NCBI GenBank assembly: GCA_905221615.1
Contig: CAJNDT010000930.1
Location: 1 to 64,000, forward strand
Reading direction: 5' to 3'
DNA length: 64,000 bases
Source: Symbiodinium sp. CCMP2592
Lineage: Eukaryota; Sar; Dinophyceae; Suessiales; Symbiodiniaceae
Shown: positions 45,940 through 57,505 of the stretch, piece after piece
Numbering within the stretch: the first letter of the stretch is position 1
Layout: each line of letters opens with the position of its first letter
The notes under the pieces: generated by a model
Told to the model about the DNA's origin: nothing
The model's input: only the letters and a program-made list of their open reading frames with translations
Database searches by the model: none
Position numbers and translations under genes: made by a program

Positions 45940-45942
45940 CAG

Positions 45943-45998
<56 letters not shown>

Positions 45999-46001
45999 CC
46001 T
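45940..46001. repeat. (TA)n microsatellite
   Basis: ATATAT runs with a short ACATA interruption. In copy A the matching position (about 16,755-16,795) has shorter ATATAC runs. Confidence 0.95.
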
Positions 46002-46323
46002 AGACGTAGTTCGATGTCGATGTCACTGGACTCTAAACTGTCAGCTTGACCTGTATTCGAAGCGGAACATGAACGCCCCTGGGCTCTTTCGAAGGGTTTT
46101 GGGAGCTCGGTGTGTAGTCGGCTACATGTTTCCGTATGCAAGGTGGTGCTTCAAGGTTAGGGTGCGTTTGGACCATGTCATCACCGGTCCGCCGTAGATG
46201 TAGTCCTAGGAACCTGGTTATGTTTGCTCGTGCTGGAAGCTTTCGGATATAGTGGCGTTTAAGTTTGGGCCAGCCTCTTGAGATACCCCGTGCGCATTCA
46301 GCCCTAAACCCTAAGCCCTAAAG

Positions 46324-46435
46324 CAGCCTGCATATCATATACCGGGATGGTGACAAGGCAGTGGCGCACTGCGAGCAGCTGAAGTTACCTATGCCGAAGT
46401 GGCTGATGGACAAGGAGCAGTTGTTGTGGACTGAA
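46324..46435 (+). CDS. 112-nt exon (copy B)
   Basis: After AAG, one base plus 37 codons: SLHIIYRDGDKAVAHCEQLK, then LPMPKWLMDKEQLLWTE, before GTGGGA. Same length and frame as 17,109-17,220. A nearby Lys-rich block (46,587-46,612, KSKMKALKAKE) is open here but has a TAG in copy A, so copy B is the more intact gene. Confidence 0.65.
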
Positions 46436-47788
46436 GTGGGATTCCGAGTTTAGGGGGTTATCGTAAATTCTAAGGGGGACCTTGAGCAGCATGTTCTACC
46501 TGCTTTCAGAGGCAAATCTCTTCCAGCAGAAGTAACCTGCACTGCTAAGCCCTAAACCCCCTCCGGATAACAACAGGAAGTCCAAGATGAAGGCCCTCAA
46601 AGCAAAGGAGTTTTTTTTTGGTTGTCGTGCTTCTCTACTAGAGCCTAAACCCTAAACCCAATGCCCTAAACAGATTCTCTTACCCGGGAGTTGAAGGGCA
46701 GAGTCGACGCCCCTGTACCTTTTTGGGAGCACTTCTCCATGCTTATCGTTGTTAGTGTTGCTTCTTCTCCATCGCCATTCTTGTCATGGTTCCTTTGCCA
46801 GTTGATCATATTCGTGTCATGCTCACCCGAAAACCTAAACCCGAAACCCGTCATGTGGGCACTGTCCTCGAGTGACTCACGTGGCCCTGAACTCATATCT
46901 CCTTCCGTCGCATCGAGACGAGGCCCGATCTGCGAACTCTGATCGTACATACAAGTAAAAATGATTACAGAAATGAGATTATGTTTGAAACTTTTTATAC
47001 AAACTATACCTACATATGTTTATTTATGTTTACTTATTGTTATGCACACGGTACGTACTCGGACCAATTAGGCTTTTACCTAACCGGCCAAAGCTACTGA
47101 AGCTGAAGAGTACACAGCTCCACTTGCTCAAACCCTCAAATCCCTGCATCCTCCTCCCTGAAACCGCGCACCCGAAAACCCTCAGGGTTTAGGCTTTGGG
47201 GTGATAGCTTTGAAGCCCCAAAAACCCTTGAAATCGCGCAACCAAGCCCGAAATTCTGAACTCTGAGTCCTCCTGAAACCACGCAACCAAACCCTGAACT
47301 GAAAACTCACCCCCGAGCGCAGCTGTCGGTGCAAAGCCGAGGCGAGTTGATGGAATCCTTCAGATCGCTGAAGGCGCGTGTCTAAGGGTTTAGGGTCTAG
47401 GGTCTATGGGGGGGGGTGGGGTAATGCTACTTCTGCGGTTACCTGTTGCTCTGGACGGCAGAAAATCCAACTCCCTGGCCGGCACAAGATGAAATTAGCT
47501 CGCGACAGTGCTGGAGCGTGCGGCGCAATTTGTTTAGTGAGTGACAGGCGTCACTTAGTTTTATGCGGGTTGGTCATGTCCGAAACGCGTGTTTCAGAGA
47601 AATGGCACCCTAGTTGAAGCCCTAGAAAGCACAATCCTGATAAGGAGGACTTTCAAACGAGGCACTTATTCCGAATGTTTCGAAACTATCATATCTAGTC
47701 CTTCTTACGACTTTTTCAAAACTCCTCTGAATGTCTGTCCCCGTAAACGTTTAGAAATCACACACGACCCCTACAGGCCCCCATAAAG

Positions 47789-47859
47789 CCGGAATGGGAA
47801 TTCGACAAGCCCGGCTTACCCAGCATCAGGCCCAGATCCGTCACTTCGTTCGAGGCTTT
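47789..47859 (+). CDS. 71-nt exon (copy B)
   Basis: After CCCATAAAG: GMGIRQARLTQHQAQIRHFV, then RGF, before GTCGGG. Same length and phase as 18,648-18,718. Confidence 0.58.
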
Positions 47860-48040
47860 GTCGGGAACACTTCAGCATGGCGTTTTTTCTGTTTGAAGGT
47901 TTTGGCTTTCGGGGGCTTCACGGAATGGGGCTTCACGCAATTGGGGTTTAGAGCAGGAGGGTGAAGCTATCAGTTGGGATTTGGGGGTTCGAGCTGTTGT
48001 CCGACAGATATTGCATCCGTTTTTTTGCGGTGTTATCTAG

Positions 48041-48116
48041 GACCCTCAAAGTCGGACGACGACGGACCCCAAACGGCCGTGGCCAAGAGCCCGGACGGCG
48101 GGAATGTGGGATTTCG
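48041..48116 (+). CDS. 76-nt exon (copy B)
   Basis: After GTTATCTAG: PSKSDDDGPQTAVAKSPDGG, then NVGF, before GTTCCA. Same length as copy A; phase 2 exit fits the 90-nt exon. Confidence 0.58.
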
Positions 48117-48686
48117 GTTCCAACCCTAAGCTCTCTCCTAGGAGGTGTCTGGGGTTCCGGACGTCAACTTTCAGACGTCATGCTCATCTGACCTTCAATC
48201 AGCCGAAAATGAGCCCAAAGACAAAATCAATGTTTACCACTTCAAATATAGTGATCAGAGTTGAGGTTTCAAGATCTAGGATTAAGGTTTAGATCTAGGG
48301 TAGATCTGCAAGGAAAAGAGAATGGGTGGCTCACGAACTCACGGGGCCTTCCTCATCCTCTGAACGATTTTCCGCATGCGCGAGCTTACCCGGGCGTAAA
48401 CACCTACTGGTGGTCTTGCACCCGTTGCTCACGTGCGTCGCGTTGGTCCCTGACCTTTCCCCCTGAGCACTAGCTCTGCAAGCCCGAACTTTCACAGCGT
48501 TCAGCAGGAGCAAAACCCTGCAGCAGTGAGCGACTACATGGAAACAGCGCTAACCACGAGGGAAGCCACGCTAGTTCCCGAGCAAGATTGAACAGTTTAA
48601 AGATGTAGGGCGCAACGCCCAGCCACCCTGTGGTGTAGAGCTTTGGCTTTGGGGTTGTAAAGGGGGTTATGCGTTTCAGGGCCGAG

Positions 48687-48776
48687 GGACCCCAAGCAAG
48701 ACGACAACAAACACTTCGAAGCCAAAGCCGAGAGCCCTCCTCTCTTGCACAGATTCCTTGGGCACGGCTTGCGGAA
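48687..48776 (+). CDS. 90-nt exon (copy B)
   Basis: After GGGCCGAG: DPKQDDNKHFEAKAESPPLL, then HRFLGHGLR, before GTCAGC. Same length and phase as copy A. Confidence 0.6.
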
Positions 48777-49592
48777 GTCAGCGTGGGCTTGCTTAGAGCT
48801 CAGACTGCTGAAGAGAAGCTGTTTAGAGGTATGTTGCTCCGTTTGAAAGTTGCTTCGGTGTTCTTGTTTAATGTGGCCGTATCATGTATAGAGGTGATGA
48901 AAGTAAGGGTCCATGAACTTCTTATGGAAGGGCTCAGAAAAGCCTGAAGCGCCGTTTGTGTCCCGTATGATGCCGACAGCAGCCTTCACTTGACTTCCGG
49001 CTAAAACAGTCGCTGCATCAGCGACTCCAGGTTTACTTGGAACCCAAGGTCATCGTGAGTGCAGGGTTATTGTAGCTTGCCAGTGTTTGGAGCTCCGAAA
49101 CATGGGCGACGGCTCATCCCATCTCCTCTACCCCTGGACCTGAGATGAGACGCCGCGGAACAGCAATGTATATAGTTATCGTGCACTTATAGCTTGCCGT
49201 TGCTGACGGCCACTGTTGGAATGATACGCCAGCCTGTCCGTCGTTAATTCGAAAGCCACTTCGGAATTGTAGGAGATCAGGGACCCCCAACAAGTCGGTT
49301 CCGTATCATAAAGGATTTGAAATCACGTAACCCTACTTTCGAGAAGCCCCCGCTTAGATTGTGCTACATTGGACCCAAGACTGTGTTTTGGCATTCACGC
49401 GGTCCACATGGATTCTGGAAGTAAAGCCCATGAACAGTCACATAATGCAGCCACACAGGCCTTAGAGACCATTCGCGAAATCTTACCCTAAAGGTGCTGA
49501 AGACATGCACTTCAAAAGACCTGAAGCCTTTCCGCGACAGGAGTTGATAACAGATCAGACTACTCTGCGCACTGAACAATGCTGAAACGACC

Positions 49593-49695
49593 TACGGTTG
49601 ATGATATAAATCCTGCATTGTCCATCATAGGGAAGATACCATTTCCGATAGTCTAGGGTAATTAAGGCACTCCAGGATTTATATCATCAACCGTA
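49593..49695. mobile_element. 103-bp element with perfect 23-bp inverted repeats
   Basis: TACGGTTGATGATATAAATC (start of the 23-nt left arm, 49,593-49,615) is an exact inverted match to 49,673-49,695, around a 57-nt loop. Copy A has no such sequence near 19,945, and the two copies rejoin at CCAACTGCAGCCTTTGTCCA right after the element. Confidence 0.75.
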
Positions 49696-50456
49696 TAGCG
49701 GTTCGAGGCCTCCAACTGCAGCCTTTGTCCAGGACTCGGCAGCGAAAAAGAAACCGAGCCTATTTCTGAAAGGGTTTTGGATAGATGTTGGAGTGAGTGT
49801 TTTATAGATTTGAGGGTTCGGGATTCGGGTCTTGTGAGAGCCGGACATGTGCAATTCTACGGCAGCTGTTTGTCGTGTCACTTGCTACTTCCCCGGTGCT
49901 TCATGCGGTATTCACAGCATTTCTTTGTGTGGCTGTGGTCGAGCTTGCTATCTTGATAGGATAACATTGGTCTGTTTCCAAGTAGTCCAAGATCAGCGGC
50001 CGCAAAACGTGCAACAGGCTTCACATGATCAGCCGTGAGAGCTAGCATCTGTCCCCCGCACAAAATCAAAAGGGGATCCAAGCCCTAGAATATCTGTGGT
50101 TCGACAGACTGGCAGGACGCGAGGAGCCAAGAGTATGTAAAAATCTGTCTCGAGCATTCAGCATATGCATTCGCTCTTCGCAATATCTTTCCAATTTGTT
50201 TTGGCAGCGGATGTGTGCGATCGGGAGGCGTTAGCTTCAATCGAACGGCCCTGAGCATCCTCGAAGCTTCCGCTCTTTTCTCGAAGCTTCCGAAGCGCCA
50301 GAAGCTGTTAAGGGCTCGTTATGATCCGCAAACTCTACGTAGCCCTTTAGCCTATGCCCACCCCCCTTTCCAAACAACAGAACACACACGCCGCGTTCCA
50401 GATCTCTGCCTTCGCACCTCCATGGAAAGGAACGAGGAGCCCGTAAATTTTGGGGC

Positions 50457-50850
50457 CTGATAAATTACCCATACTATCTTGGGGGTTCCTTATTGTAGTT
50501 ATAGCATATTATACCCCCACACCCTACTCTATGTATTAAGGCTCCTATACTAAATCTTATGGTAGCCGTTTAAATTAGCCCTATTCTAATTGTTTAAGGC
50601 CCCTGTGGTAATCCGACGCTTCCGAGGCCGGATCGGCAGAGCAGCGGCGAGGCGCCGCACGGCGCGCGGCCCCTGGCCTGACAAGCAAAGGAAGTGGAGA
50701 TTAATGTAGAGGCCTTAACAGTTGGAATAGGTTCCGTTAAAAGCAATCCACAAGGGGTACACTGTAAAGGGATCTATAAGGGTACTATAGTGTAGAGGCC
50801 TTAGAAGTTGGAATAGAGTTTGAAGGCCCTACATGATCCTGACGGCGGCA
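50457..50850. mobile_element. inverted-repeat element related to 20.83-21.2 kb (copy B)
   Basis: Has the CCCCCACACCCTACTCTA and TTAAGGCTCCTATA end and repeated GTAGAGGCCTTA words in reverse orientation. It keeps the GC-rich centre GACGCTTCCGAGGCCGGATC. More diverged than copy A; no frame. Confidence 0.45.
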
Positions 50851-51012
50851 AAGATGCAGGTCAAGGTTTTGGTATCCCTGTTGGCATTGTAGTGGGCCGG
50901 TGCTAGCCTCCGGGGTCTATACCAACCGAGAGGCGAGGGAGGCATAAGAGCTTTCTTTGGGCTTCGAGAGCAGCCTTGGGAGCAGCATCGCCCCCGTCCT
51001 TTGGGTGGAAAC

Positions 51013-51155
51013 CCTACTTGGAGGGTCTTTAGGGGACTGGGTAAGTAGGTAGTAAGTAGACGTATAAGTACCCTAAAAGGGACCCTAATTGAGGTTATGG
51101 TACTTATAAGTCCTTAAAATAACCAGTTACTAAGTCCCCCGACCCTCCAAGTAGG
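51013..51155. mobile_element. 143-bp nested inverted-repeat element
   Basis: CCTACTTGGAGGGTC (51,013-51,027) and its reverse complement (51,141-51,155) form the ends. An inner pair (GTATAAGTACC / GGTACTTATAAG) extends the fold. Copy A at about 21,377 runs through the site without it, so it is an insertion in B or a precise loss in A. Confidence 0.78.
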
Positions 51156-51429
51156 CCTAGTCCGGACCCGCGGTTGTCCAGCTTGGGAGCCACTGCTCTC
51201 CTGCTCCAGAGGTGCCCCGGCCCGGTATGTTTGGAACTCGGACGTGGCCTTGGATTTCAGGATCTTCTTGGTACCCTACCCTTCCGCAGCATCGTGCGTC
51301 CGTCCCACATGCATCAGCATCTCAACGACGCTGGGTCAAGCTCCTGCGTCTTGCAACGCGCCGTGCCCTGCGACCCAACCTAGCAATCAGAGCTTTAGGA
51401 AAAGACGCTGCATGACCGACAAACCTGGC

Positions 51430-51825
51430 CCATCACTAGCACAGCTGCTGCTTGCATGTCAAATCAAGTTTGAGAAGTTCTCTGAGGAGTGCCGTGTCCA
51501 ACGCTTGAGCTGTTTGACCGAGGGCTGCCGGGGCAGACATTTGAGTCCCATGGTGTTTTGTTGCGGCCTCGATATCGAACTTCGCTTTGTCCACTATTCC
51601 CAGAAGGACTGCTTCAAAACCGTGCCAGGCTCCATGCGACTACTTCCAACTCCTGTGGGAGGCTCGGCTTGGGCTGCTGTCGTCTCTCAAGGAGTTTCGA
51701 CTTCAGACTTCGATGTTACGCAAGGCTTAGGATGCCAGGTCTTCGGATCCGTATCAGTATCGCTCAGGTCGTTCGTTCTTCCCAGGGATTTTTTGGAAAG
51801 TCCGGAGCAGATGCGAGCCGGTTGA
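51430..51825 (+). CDS. open frame conserved with copy A (intact here)
   Basis: The frame includes SPMVFCCGLDIELRFVHYSQ, KTVPGSMRLLPTPVGGSAWA and VSTSDFDVTQGLGCQVFGSV, and ends in TGA at 51,823-51,825. The matching region in copy A (21,600-21,900) keeps these peptides but is split by a 4-nt indel. Start is uncertain: the frame is open from 51,244, but similarity to A starts around 51,535. Family not recognised. Confidence 0.45.
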   Translation, partial: PSLAQLLLACQIKFEKFSEECRVQRLSCLTEGCRGRHLSPMVFCCGLDIELRFVHYSQKDCFKTVPGSMRLLPTPVGGSAWAAVVSQGVSTSDFDVTQGLGCQVFGSVSVSLRSFVLPRDFLESPEQMRAG

Positions 51826-51970
51826 GGCGGCAAATCTAGGACCTAGGACCTAGGGCGCTGCACTTGACAGGCAGACTCGCCCACTTGAAGGCCTGGGTGA
51901 TGCTGCATGTTGAGCAGTATGCGCATCCATGATGCACAGTTTGGACTGGTGAAGAGGCAACAGCTGTCAG

Positions 51971-54395
51971 CCCTTCGTAAATTGAAGAAGGGAATGCACA
52001 GTTGGCTGCGGTTTGGGTTTGAGGCCTTAGGGCTGAGGGTTGCGATTCGTGCGGGCTTTAGCCCAAACCTTGGACAGAAGGCAAAAAGCAACTTCTCGAA
52101 GCTTTAAACCCAAACCCTGAATCTTCGAAGCCTCCTCGTTTGACCAGGGGGTGCTTCAACGCTTGGCGCGAGGAGCGACTCATGCCAGAAGGGTCCTGGG
52201 TTTGAGGCTTATCTGGTTTTGGTTTTACGGTTCAGGGCTTAGGGTTCGCAAGGGCTGACGGTCTAGGTTGAGGTTTTCCGGTTTAGAGGGTTTCGAGGGG
52301 AATACCGGGCCTTGAAGAGTAAGGGCTTAAGGCTCAATGGCTCCGGGCGTGAAGGGTAGCGAACGCAGGGTAACATTTTAAAAGTGTTGGGTTTAGGATT
52401 GAAGTATGGTTCAGGGTTTAGGGTCTGGGGGTATTGGCGGGGCCGTGAAAACAACTAACTGGGCACCAAGCCAGCTCTGCGCGACGGGGTTTTCAGCTGA
52501 GAGAATGTGAAGACGAAGATGAGGAGTATGATTACGGGCATGGCATGATGAAGATGATGCATATTCGTCTACGAGCACTGCTGAGACCCTAAACCCCTCA
52601 CGGTTAACTAAGCGACCACTGTACCCTGGAACCTTAACCCTAAACTCTGTAGCCCAAGGCCAAGATCAAGGCTCCTACTGAACCTTCAACCTTGAACCCG
52701 AACTCCACAGTTTGGCAGTCCACACTACTGCCGAACCCTAAAAACGTCATCTTTCTCAGGATGACTTCGTCGGCCTCGAACTGGCGAGGTTGGGCTTTTG
52801 ACTTTCCGGGGTCATACCGGAAATGGACTTTTGAAACGCTTGGGTTTGGCGCTTAAATGGGCTGTTGCGGTTTAGGTGAGCCGTCCTGCATTGTTTTTGG
52901 AGCCCTGCGAGGTTACTGAAAAGTTGGGACTTTTATGCTCAGATGTCAGGTTGCTGGGTTCTTCGGGCCTGAAACCTCCCTGGCTCTGCCGATCGACGAG
53001 TGTGAGTTTTGGCTTCTATAGAGGCGTGCTGGTCTCGAACATGTATAGACCATGCGGGTACGCGAGTCAGGTTGTAGGAGGCTGCATGCCTGCGCTCTCA
53101 GCTGCGACGCCCGAATGAATACGGTAAACTTTAAGGCATTCGCGGTTCTGCTGCAGAGGCCCTGAAAGTCAACGGGTGCGCTAGATTCAATCTTTTTGGG
53201 ACGTCGGGAGATGCGAAGAATTTTCATGTCTGCGCTTGACGGGCTCGAAATTTTCTGAAAGTCTCGCACCATGCCACGTGCCTTGTATCCCTATGTCCTT
53301 GATGCCAAGGAACTATGCGAGCACTCACATCCAAACCCCCAGCACCGCTGTACCACTGACCCGAAGGAACCTCGCTCGGCCTGCGCGAGAGCGAGTGTGC
53401 CGAAATGCTAGTCTGCGAAGGACGAGGAAGTGGCCAACGCAAACAGAATTTTGGAGAAGCTGGCCCGGGCGCGAGTGCCTTGTTGGATACTGGCCTAGTT
53501 GGGTTTAGAGTTGGGTTTCTTTCTGGCCGTCCTCAGACTTGCACCCCGTCAGGCTGACAACCCCCTCGCTCTTATAAACACCCTGGACCCTTAAAGCTCC
53601 TCGCATCCCGGACTCCAACATAAGCAAACACGAAAAGCGACAAGCCACTCAATAAAACCCAGCCCTTATCAAACATCCAAAGCTTACAGCAATGCTACGA
53701 GCCGCCTAAGCCACAGCTTTTAGATGGGCTGAAGAGCTTCCGGGCGTTCGTATCTTTAAGATCTGTAGACGGTTGCGTGTGGTTGGGTTCGGAAGGGCTT
53801 GTTGTGAGTTGTGTCACCTCCTGATGCAGAAACAAAGCCTGGAAGTCTTCCCGGACTCATGTGATGGTTCTCCTGTTGCTTGAGTTGTCACTCACGCAGG
53901 GTGTCATTGTGATCGGCTAAGGAATCCATTGCCATAGCCGTGGTCGTTTTTATGGTTTCGCCTGAAAAATCTAATCCAAGATAACTGATACAATTTCGGC
54001 TGCTGTGATTGTTGTCATGTCATGTCCTAGTAGTCCGTGTGCACATGCGACACATGTAGTGTATACCTGTGCATGTGCGCCCGTCAGTTTTGTGAATGTC
54101 CTGAAATCGTCCATTTTGGGTTTTATGTATTAAGGTGTGTATGCACTGTTCGGTGGGAGTCGGCAAAGCATTGCGACAAGGGCTTGTTTCTACAGGTTTT
54201 AGAACGTGGCACCATGCGTCCAAGTGGCCTCGGACTCTCCTATAGCCCCCTATTGTGGAAGAAAGGCCCTAATCTTGCAGATTGGAAGCCGGAGCTGTTG
54301 TTGTTTTGAGAATAGCCCTGTCCTCCAAAGCAAGGGCTGCACCACGACTTCACTCCTCACTAGCCTTTTGGGCAGTAGTGTATTCCTTCGACTGC
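51971..54395. other. mixed duplicated and unique sequence, no firm gene
   Basis: 52,100-52,460 copies 34,430-34,800, and 52,690-52,870 belongs to the three-copy block at 23.9 and 32.1 kb. Open frames at 52,876-53,118 (plus) and 52,946-53,272 (minus) overlap and cannot both be real. At 53,169-53,203, the words GATTCAATCTTTTTGGG and CGGGAGAT recur at 59,573. No support beyond that. Confidence 0.5.
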
Positions 54396-54541
54396 CTCGA
54401 TCATAAGGACCCATAGGGGGGTAGGGGGAGGGGGACAGGGAGCCTTAATGCCCCTAATCAGGACCTAATAAGGCTTATTTAAGGAAGTATAGTCCCCTAC
54501 CCCCCTCCCCCTTACCCCCCTAAGGGTCCCTATGATTCGAG
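54396..54541. mobile_element. 146-bp nested inverted-repeat element, G/C-strand asymmetric
   Basis: The left arm (CTCGATCATAAGGACCCATA, then a GGGGGGTAGGGGGAGGGGG run) pairs with the right arm (CCCCCTCCCCCTTACCCCCC, then TAAGGGTCCCTATGATTCGA). An inner AGCCTTA / TAAGGCT pair continues the stem. The left-arm G-runs could also form a G-quadruplex. Confidence 0.72.
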
Positions 54542-55072
54542 CATCTTGGTGGGGCGTAGGAACGAACGCACACATGCTGGCACGTGCATCGCCAACGAAA
54601 AGGCTACACCTAGGGCATGTCATCAAAACCAGTAAGCTCAAGCTGACCCTAGACCCTAAACCCTAAACCCAGATCCTATCAGGAACAGCCGCCTGCGCCC
54701 GAATTCGAGGCCTTTTTTGGTTTCTACCGCGCAGGGAAGCAGATTGCTTGAGAGGCTTTGGGCGTGGAGTGTCGGTTGTGAGGATTGGGCGCCGAAGTCG
54801 AGGATTAAGCGAGGTTAGAAGGATTATCAAGATCACCGGCAAGGACTTTACTGTCAGGGCTTGAGCTGTGGGAGAGGCGAAAGGGCTCAGCAGGTCCTAC
54901 CTGAGTCTTGCCCCCCAAATCCTCCCCTGAACCCCTGGCCCCAAACCCTAAACAAACAAACTACCGCCAAACCAAAGATTCGACTCAGCAGAGCCCCCAG
55001 GATTGCCTTTCGAACTCAACGTGGAGCCCGAAAGCTCATTACGAACGCATTGTCTATGCGCCGGGGTCAGAG

Positions 55073-55159
55073 GGCTCCAAGGGTGGGATGAAGGTAGGTG
55101 GGTGAACCCCGAAACCAAAGTCCTTATTTTACCTACCTTCATCCCACCTTTTGAGGCCT
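55073..55159. mobile_element. 87-bp inverted-repeat element
   Basis: GGTGGGATGAAGGTAGGT and its reverse complement ACCTACCTTCATCCCACC form an 18-bp stem, extended outwards by AGGGCTCCAAG against TTTTGAGGCCT with mismatches. Same architecture as the elements at 39.4, 49.6, 51.0 and 54.4 kb but different sequence. Confidence 0.68.
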
Positions 55160-57240
55160 CCAACCGGAGGTGCTGCCTTGTTCTCCTGAGAGGTGCTTGT
55201 TCGTATTGAAGCCTGAAACGCATATAAGTTCGACATCTCGGGCAGTTTTCTAGACATCTTGGCAGTGGTGTAGAGTCCTGGGTCGGTCAAGTCAAGGGGC
55301 GATGCGGCGGGGGCAGAGATGAACCCTTAGACACCCCTGCATACGAAAGCCCGAAACCCGAACCCCAAAGCCCAAAGCCGTGAACCCCAAGCTATTCCTG
55401 AAGCCCTACAACCAGGCAGTGCCTGCGGAACAAGAGGAGGTCAGGAACTTAGAAGGTCACGGAGGCGGTGGTCGGTCCCAAGCTTTCGGGTCAGGGCAAC
55501 AGGTGTGTTTCTGTTGGGTTCAGGGCTGGGGGTTTAGATTGAAGGAATAGGTTTAGGTTAGGGTTTAGGGTTTCGGGTAGAAAAACAGGAAATCCGGATT
55601 TGAAGAAGCTTGCGTTTGGTCTGTTTCGCTGGATTTCGAGTTGGGGCGCTGGCTTCGGTTTGGGGTTCGCTAAACTGGCAAAGAGGTTCAAGGATTTGGG
55701 TGGTCTTGATGCACAAGTTGGGTGGCGGCTCCCGGGTTTTAGTTAATGTAATATAATGTCATGTAATACAATGTAACATTTTAGTGTAATGTAATATAAC
55801 CCTACGGTATGAAATGGACAGAAATGATATGGTATGCTGCGGTATGATATGGTATGATATGGGAACCAGCAAGGAAAAGATAACAGAAGGCACAATTATA
55901 GACTGCACTAGAGCGAGAAACAGAGATAGACTGACAGCTGAGTAGAAATAGGATGCATATTAGCTTAATGTTTCTGATATATATATATATACATGCATGT
56001 GCATAGTACTCGAGGGCTCTCAACGTGAGCAGGATTGTAATGAAGACTTTGCGCACTTTCTGTTTCTACAGGTACTTTCCACATGTTATCAAGATTTACA
56101 TTGATGTGCGTTGTCCTTGGCTCATTTGGCAGCACGCGTGTGAGATCCTGAACTCTTGTTGCACCCATCTTCCTAGCAGTAGACCTGGCAGTGTTTGCAC
56201 ATCAGAGCATTAAAGTGCGAGGCTCTGCTAACACCCGATCCTCATTCCCACACAGGCTCGAGTGACCAAAGCTTCAACATCACTAAGTCCCCCAACTAGC
56301 CGAAAGCTTAAACCCTGAAGCCCCGCAGCTTTAAAACCTTTGAAGCATGGCTTTTTTGGATTGACAAGTGTAGCCTTGCACTTTCCAGATGTCTATGTCC
56401 CGAACTGTAATTTTCCTGCTTAACGCAGCCGTTCAAGAAGCCCTTAAAAGAATCCAAATAGAACCCTAAAGCATAAATCCCTAAACCCTAAAGCTTCAAC
56501 CCTCCAATACATTAGGTTTTGGGTTTAAGGTTTAGTCTTTTGGGTTTAAGGTTTAGGGTTTAGGATCTGTCGGAGCCAACAGTGTTGGCGAATTCAAGGC
56601 AGTAGATGCAGACAGTTCTAAAGTCATGGGCTTAGGGTTTCCAAAAGTTGGAACTGACGCTGGGAGCTTCGTTGTGTGCGTGAGTGTGTTCCTTCTTCTT
56701 GTTAGCTGCGTGGCCCTTACATGACTCATCTGTCCACCACTCCTCGCTACTGCGACCAAAGTCTCTTTACCCAAGCCCCCACCCAATTTGTTCAGCAATA
56801 AGCCTTGAAGACCGAGAATGATCTGCAAATACATTGCCGGCACAAGACATTGGATGAATCGCGGGCCAACGGCAACGGCTTGCATCAGATGTAAAGGACC
56901 CTAGTCTCCTGCCATGACGGCCACTCCCAAGTGATGCAGATGATGAAGGGGTCACAGCGTGGATTTCGTTCTCTAGGATGCTGTAGTAGATTCGGTTTGG
57001 GGTTCAGAGTCTAGAGTTTAAATCGGTTTAATTCACCGTTTCGGGTTTTGGCCCGCGACGAAGGGCTTGTGTCTGCTGGGCATGCCCAGATTTGTGATAC
57101 TTTCGACCCCTGGTAAAGCAGGATATATCCTGCTGGCATTGCTTTTTTCCTCAACATGCAGCCACCCAAAGTCCTGGCAGGCTCGGCCATGAGCATACTT
57201 GTATATGTATGCCGCAATGTTTAGGGCCCTTGAGGTTACA
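55160..57240. other. no firm gene; AT-rich and telomere-like tracts
   Basis: 55,740-55,870 is an AATGTAATAT / GGTATGATAT low-complexity tract. A TA run lies at about 55,978-55,992. 56,217-56,290 relates to 22,760-22,830. TTTAAGGTTTAGGG-like tracts occur at 56,515-56,570. Frames are short. Confidence 0.5.
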
Positions 57241-57321
57241 CTGCCTACAGGTTTGGACAAACAAAGCCTATAAAATCGCGCACTCTTACGTCGACCCTGA
57301 ACCCTGAATAACTCCCTAGTC

Positions 57322-57388
57322 GCCGAATTCGAGGCCTCCGAAAAGGAGGAGGAGGAGGCGAAGGTCCAAGCGATGTGGCAGGCCTCAG
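57322..57388 (+). CDS. short Glu/Lys-rich exon, duplicated
   Basis: After CCCTAG the frame reads AEFEASEKEEEEAKVQAMWQ. The copy at 59,807-59,876 (after CTATAG) reads AEFEASEDKEDEEAAKVKAM, then WQAS. The copies differ by two separate 3-nt indels, which preserve the frame, and by substitutions. That is what selection on a coding exon predicts. The surrounding 57,240-57,440 and 59,725-59,950 are otherwise about 90% alike. GTCTAG follows both. Confidence 0.55.
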
Positions 57389-57505
57389 GGTCTAGGTTTG
57401 AGGGTGGAGGGGTTTGGGCTTTCGGTTTGCAGTCAAGCAGCACTTTGTGCTGCGTTAAAGGATATCAAGCATGCAAAGCCTAAGCCAGACGATTTCGCTT
57501 TTCAG

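Larger units (their letters stand above)
44060..51970. repeat. segmental duplication, copy B (first unit doubled)
   Basis: Colinear with 15,690-22,030. The first part is present twice in tandem: B1 44,060-44,740 and B2 44,918-45,600, both matching 15,700-16,400. B2 carries a 1-nt loss in the 33-nt block and a 1-nt gain in the block after GTGCAG, so it looks degenerate. Copy B also carries at least one and probably two inverted-repeat insertions not in A. Confidence 0.9.
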
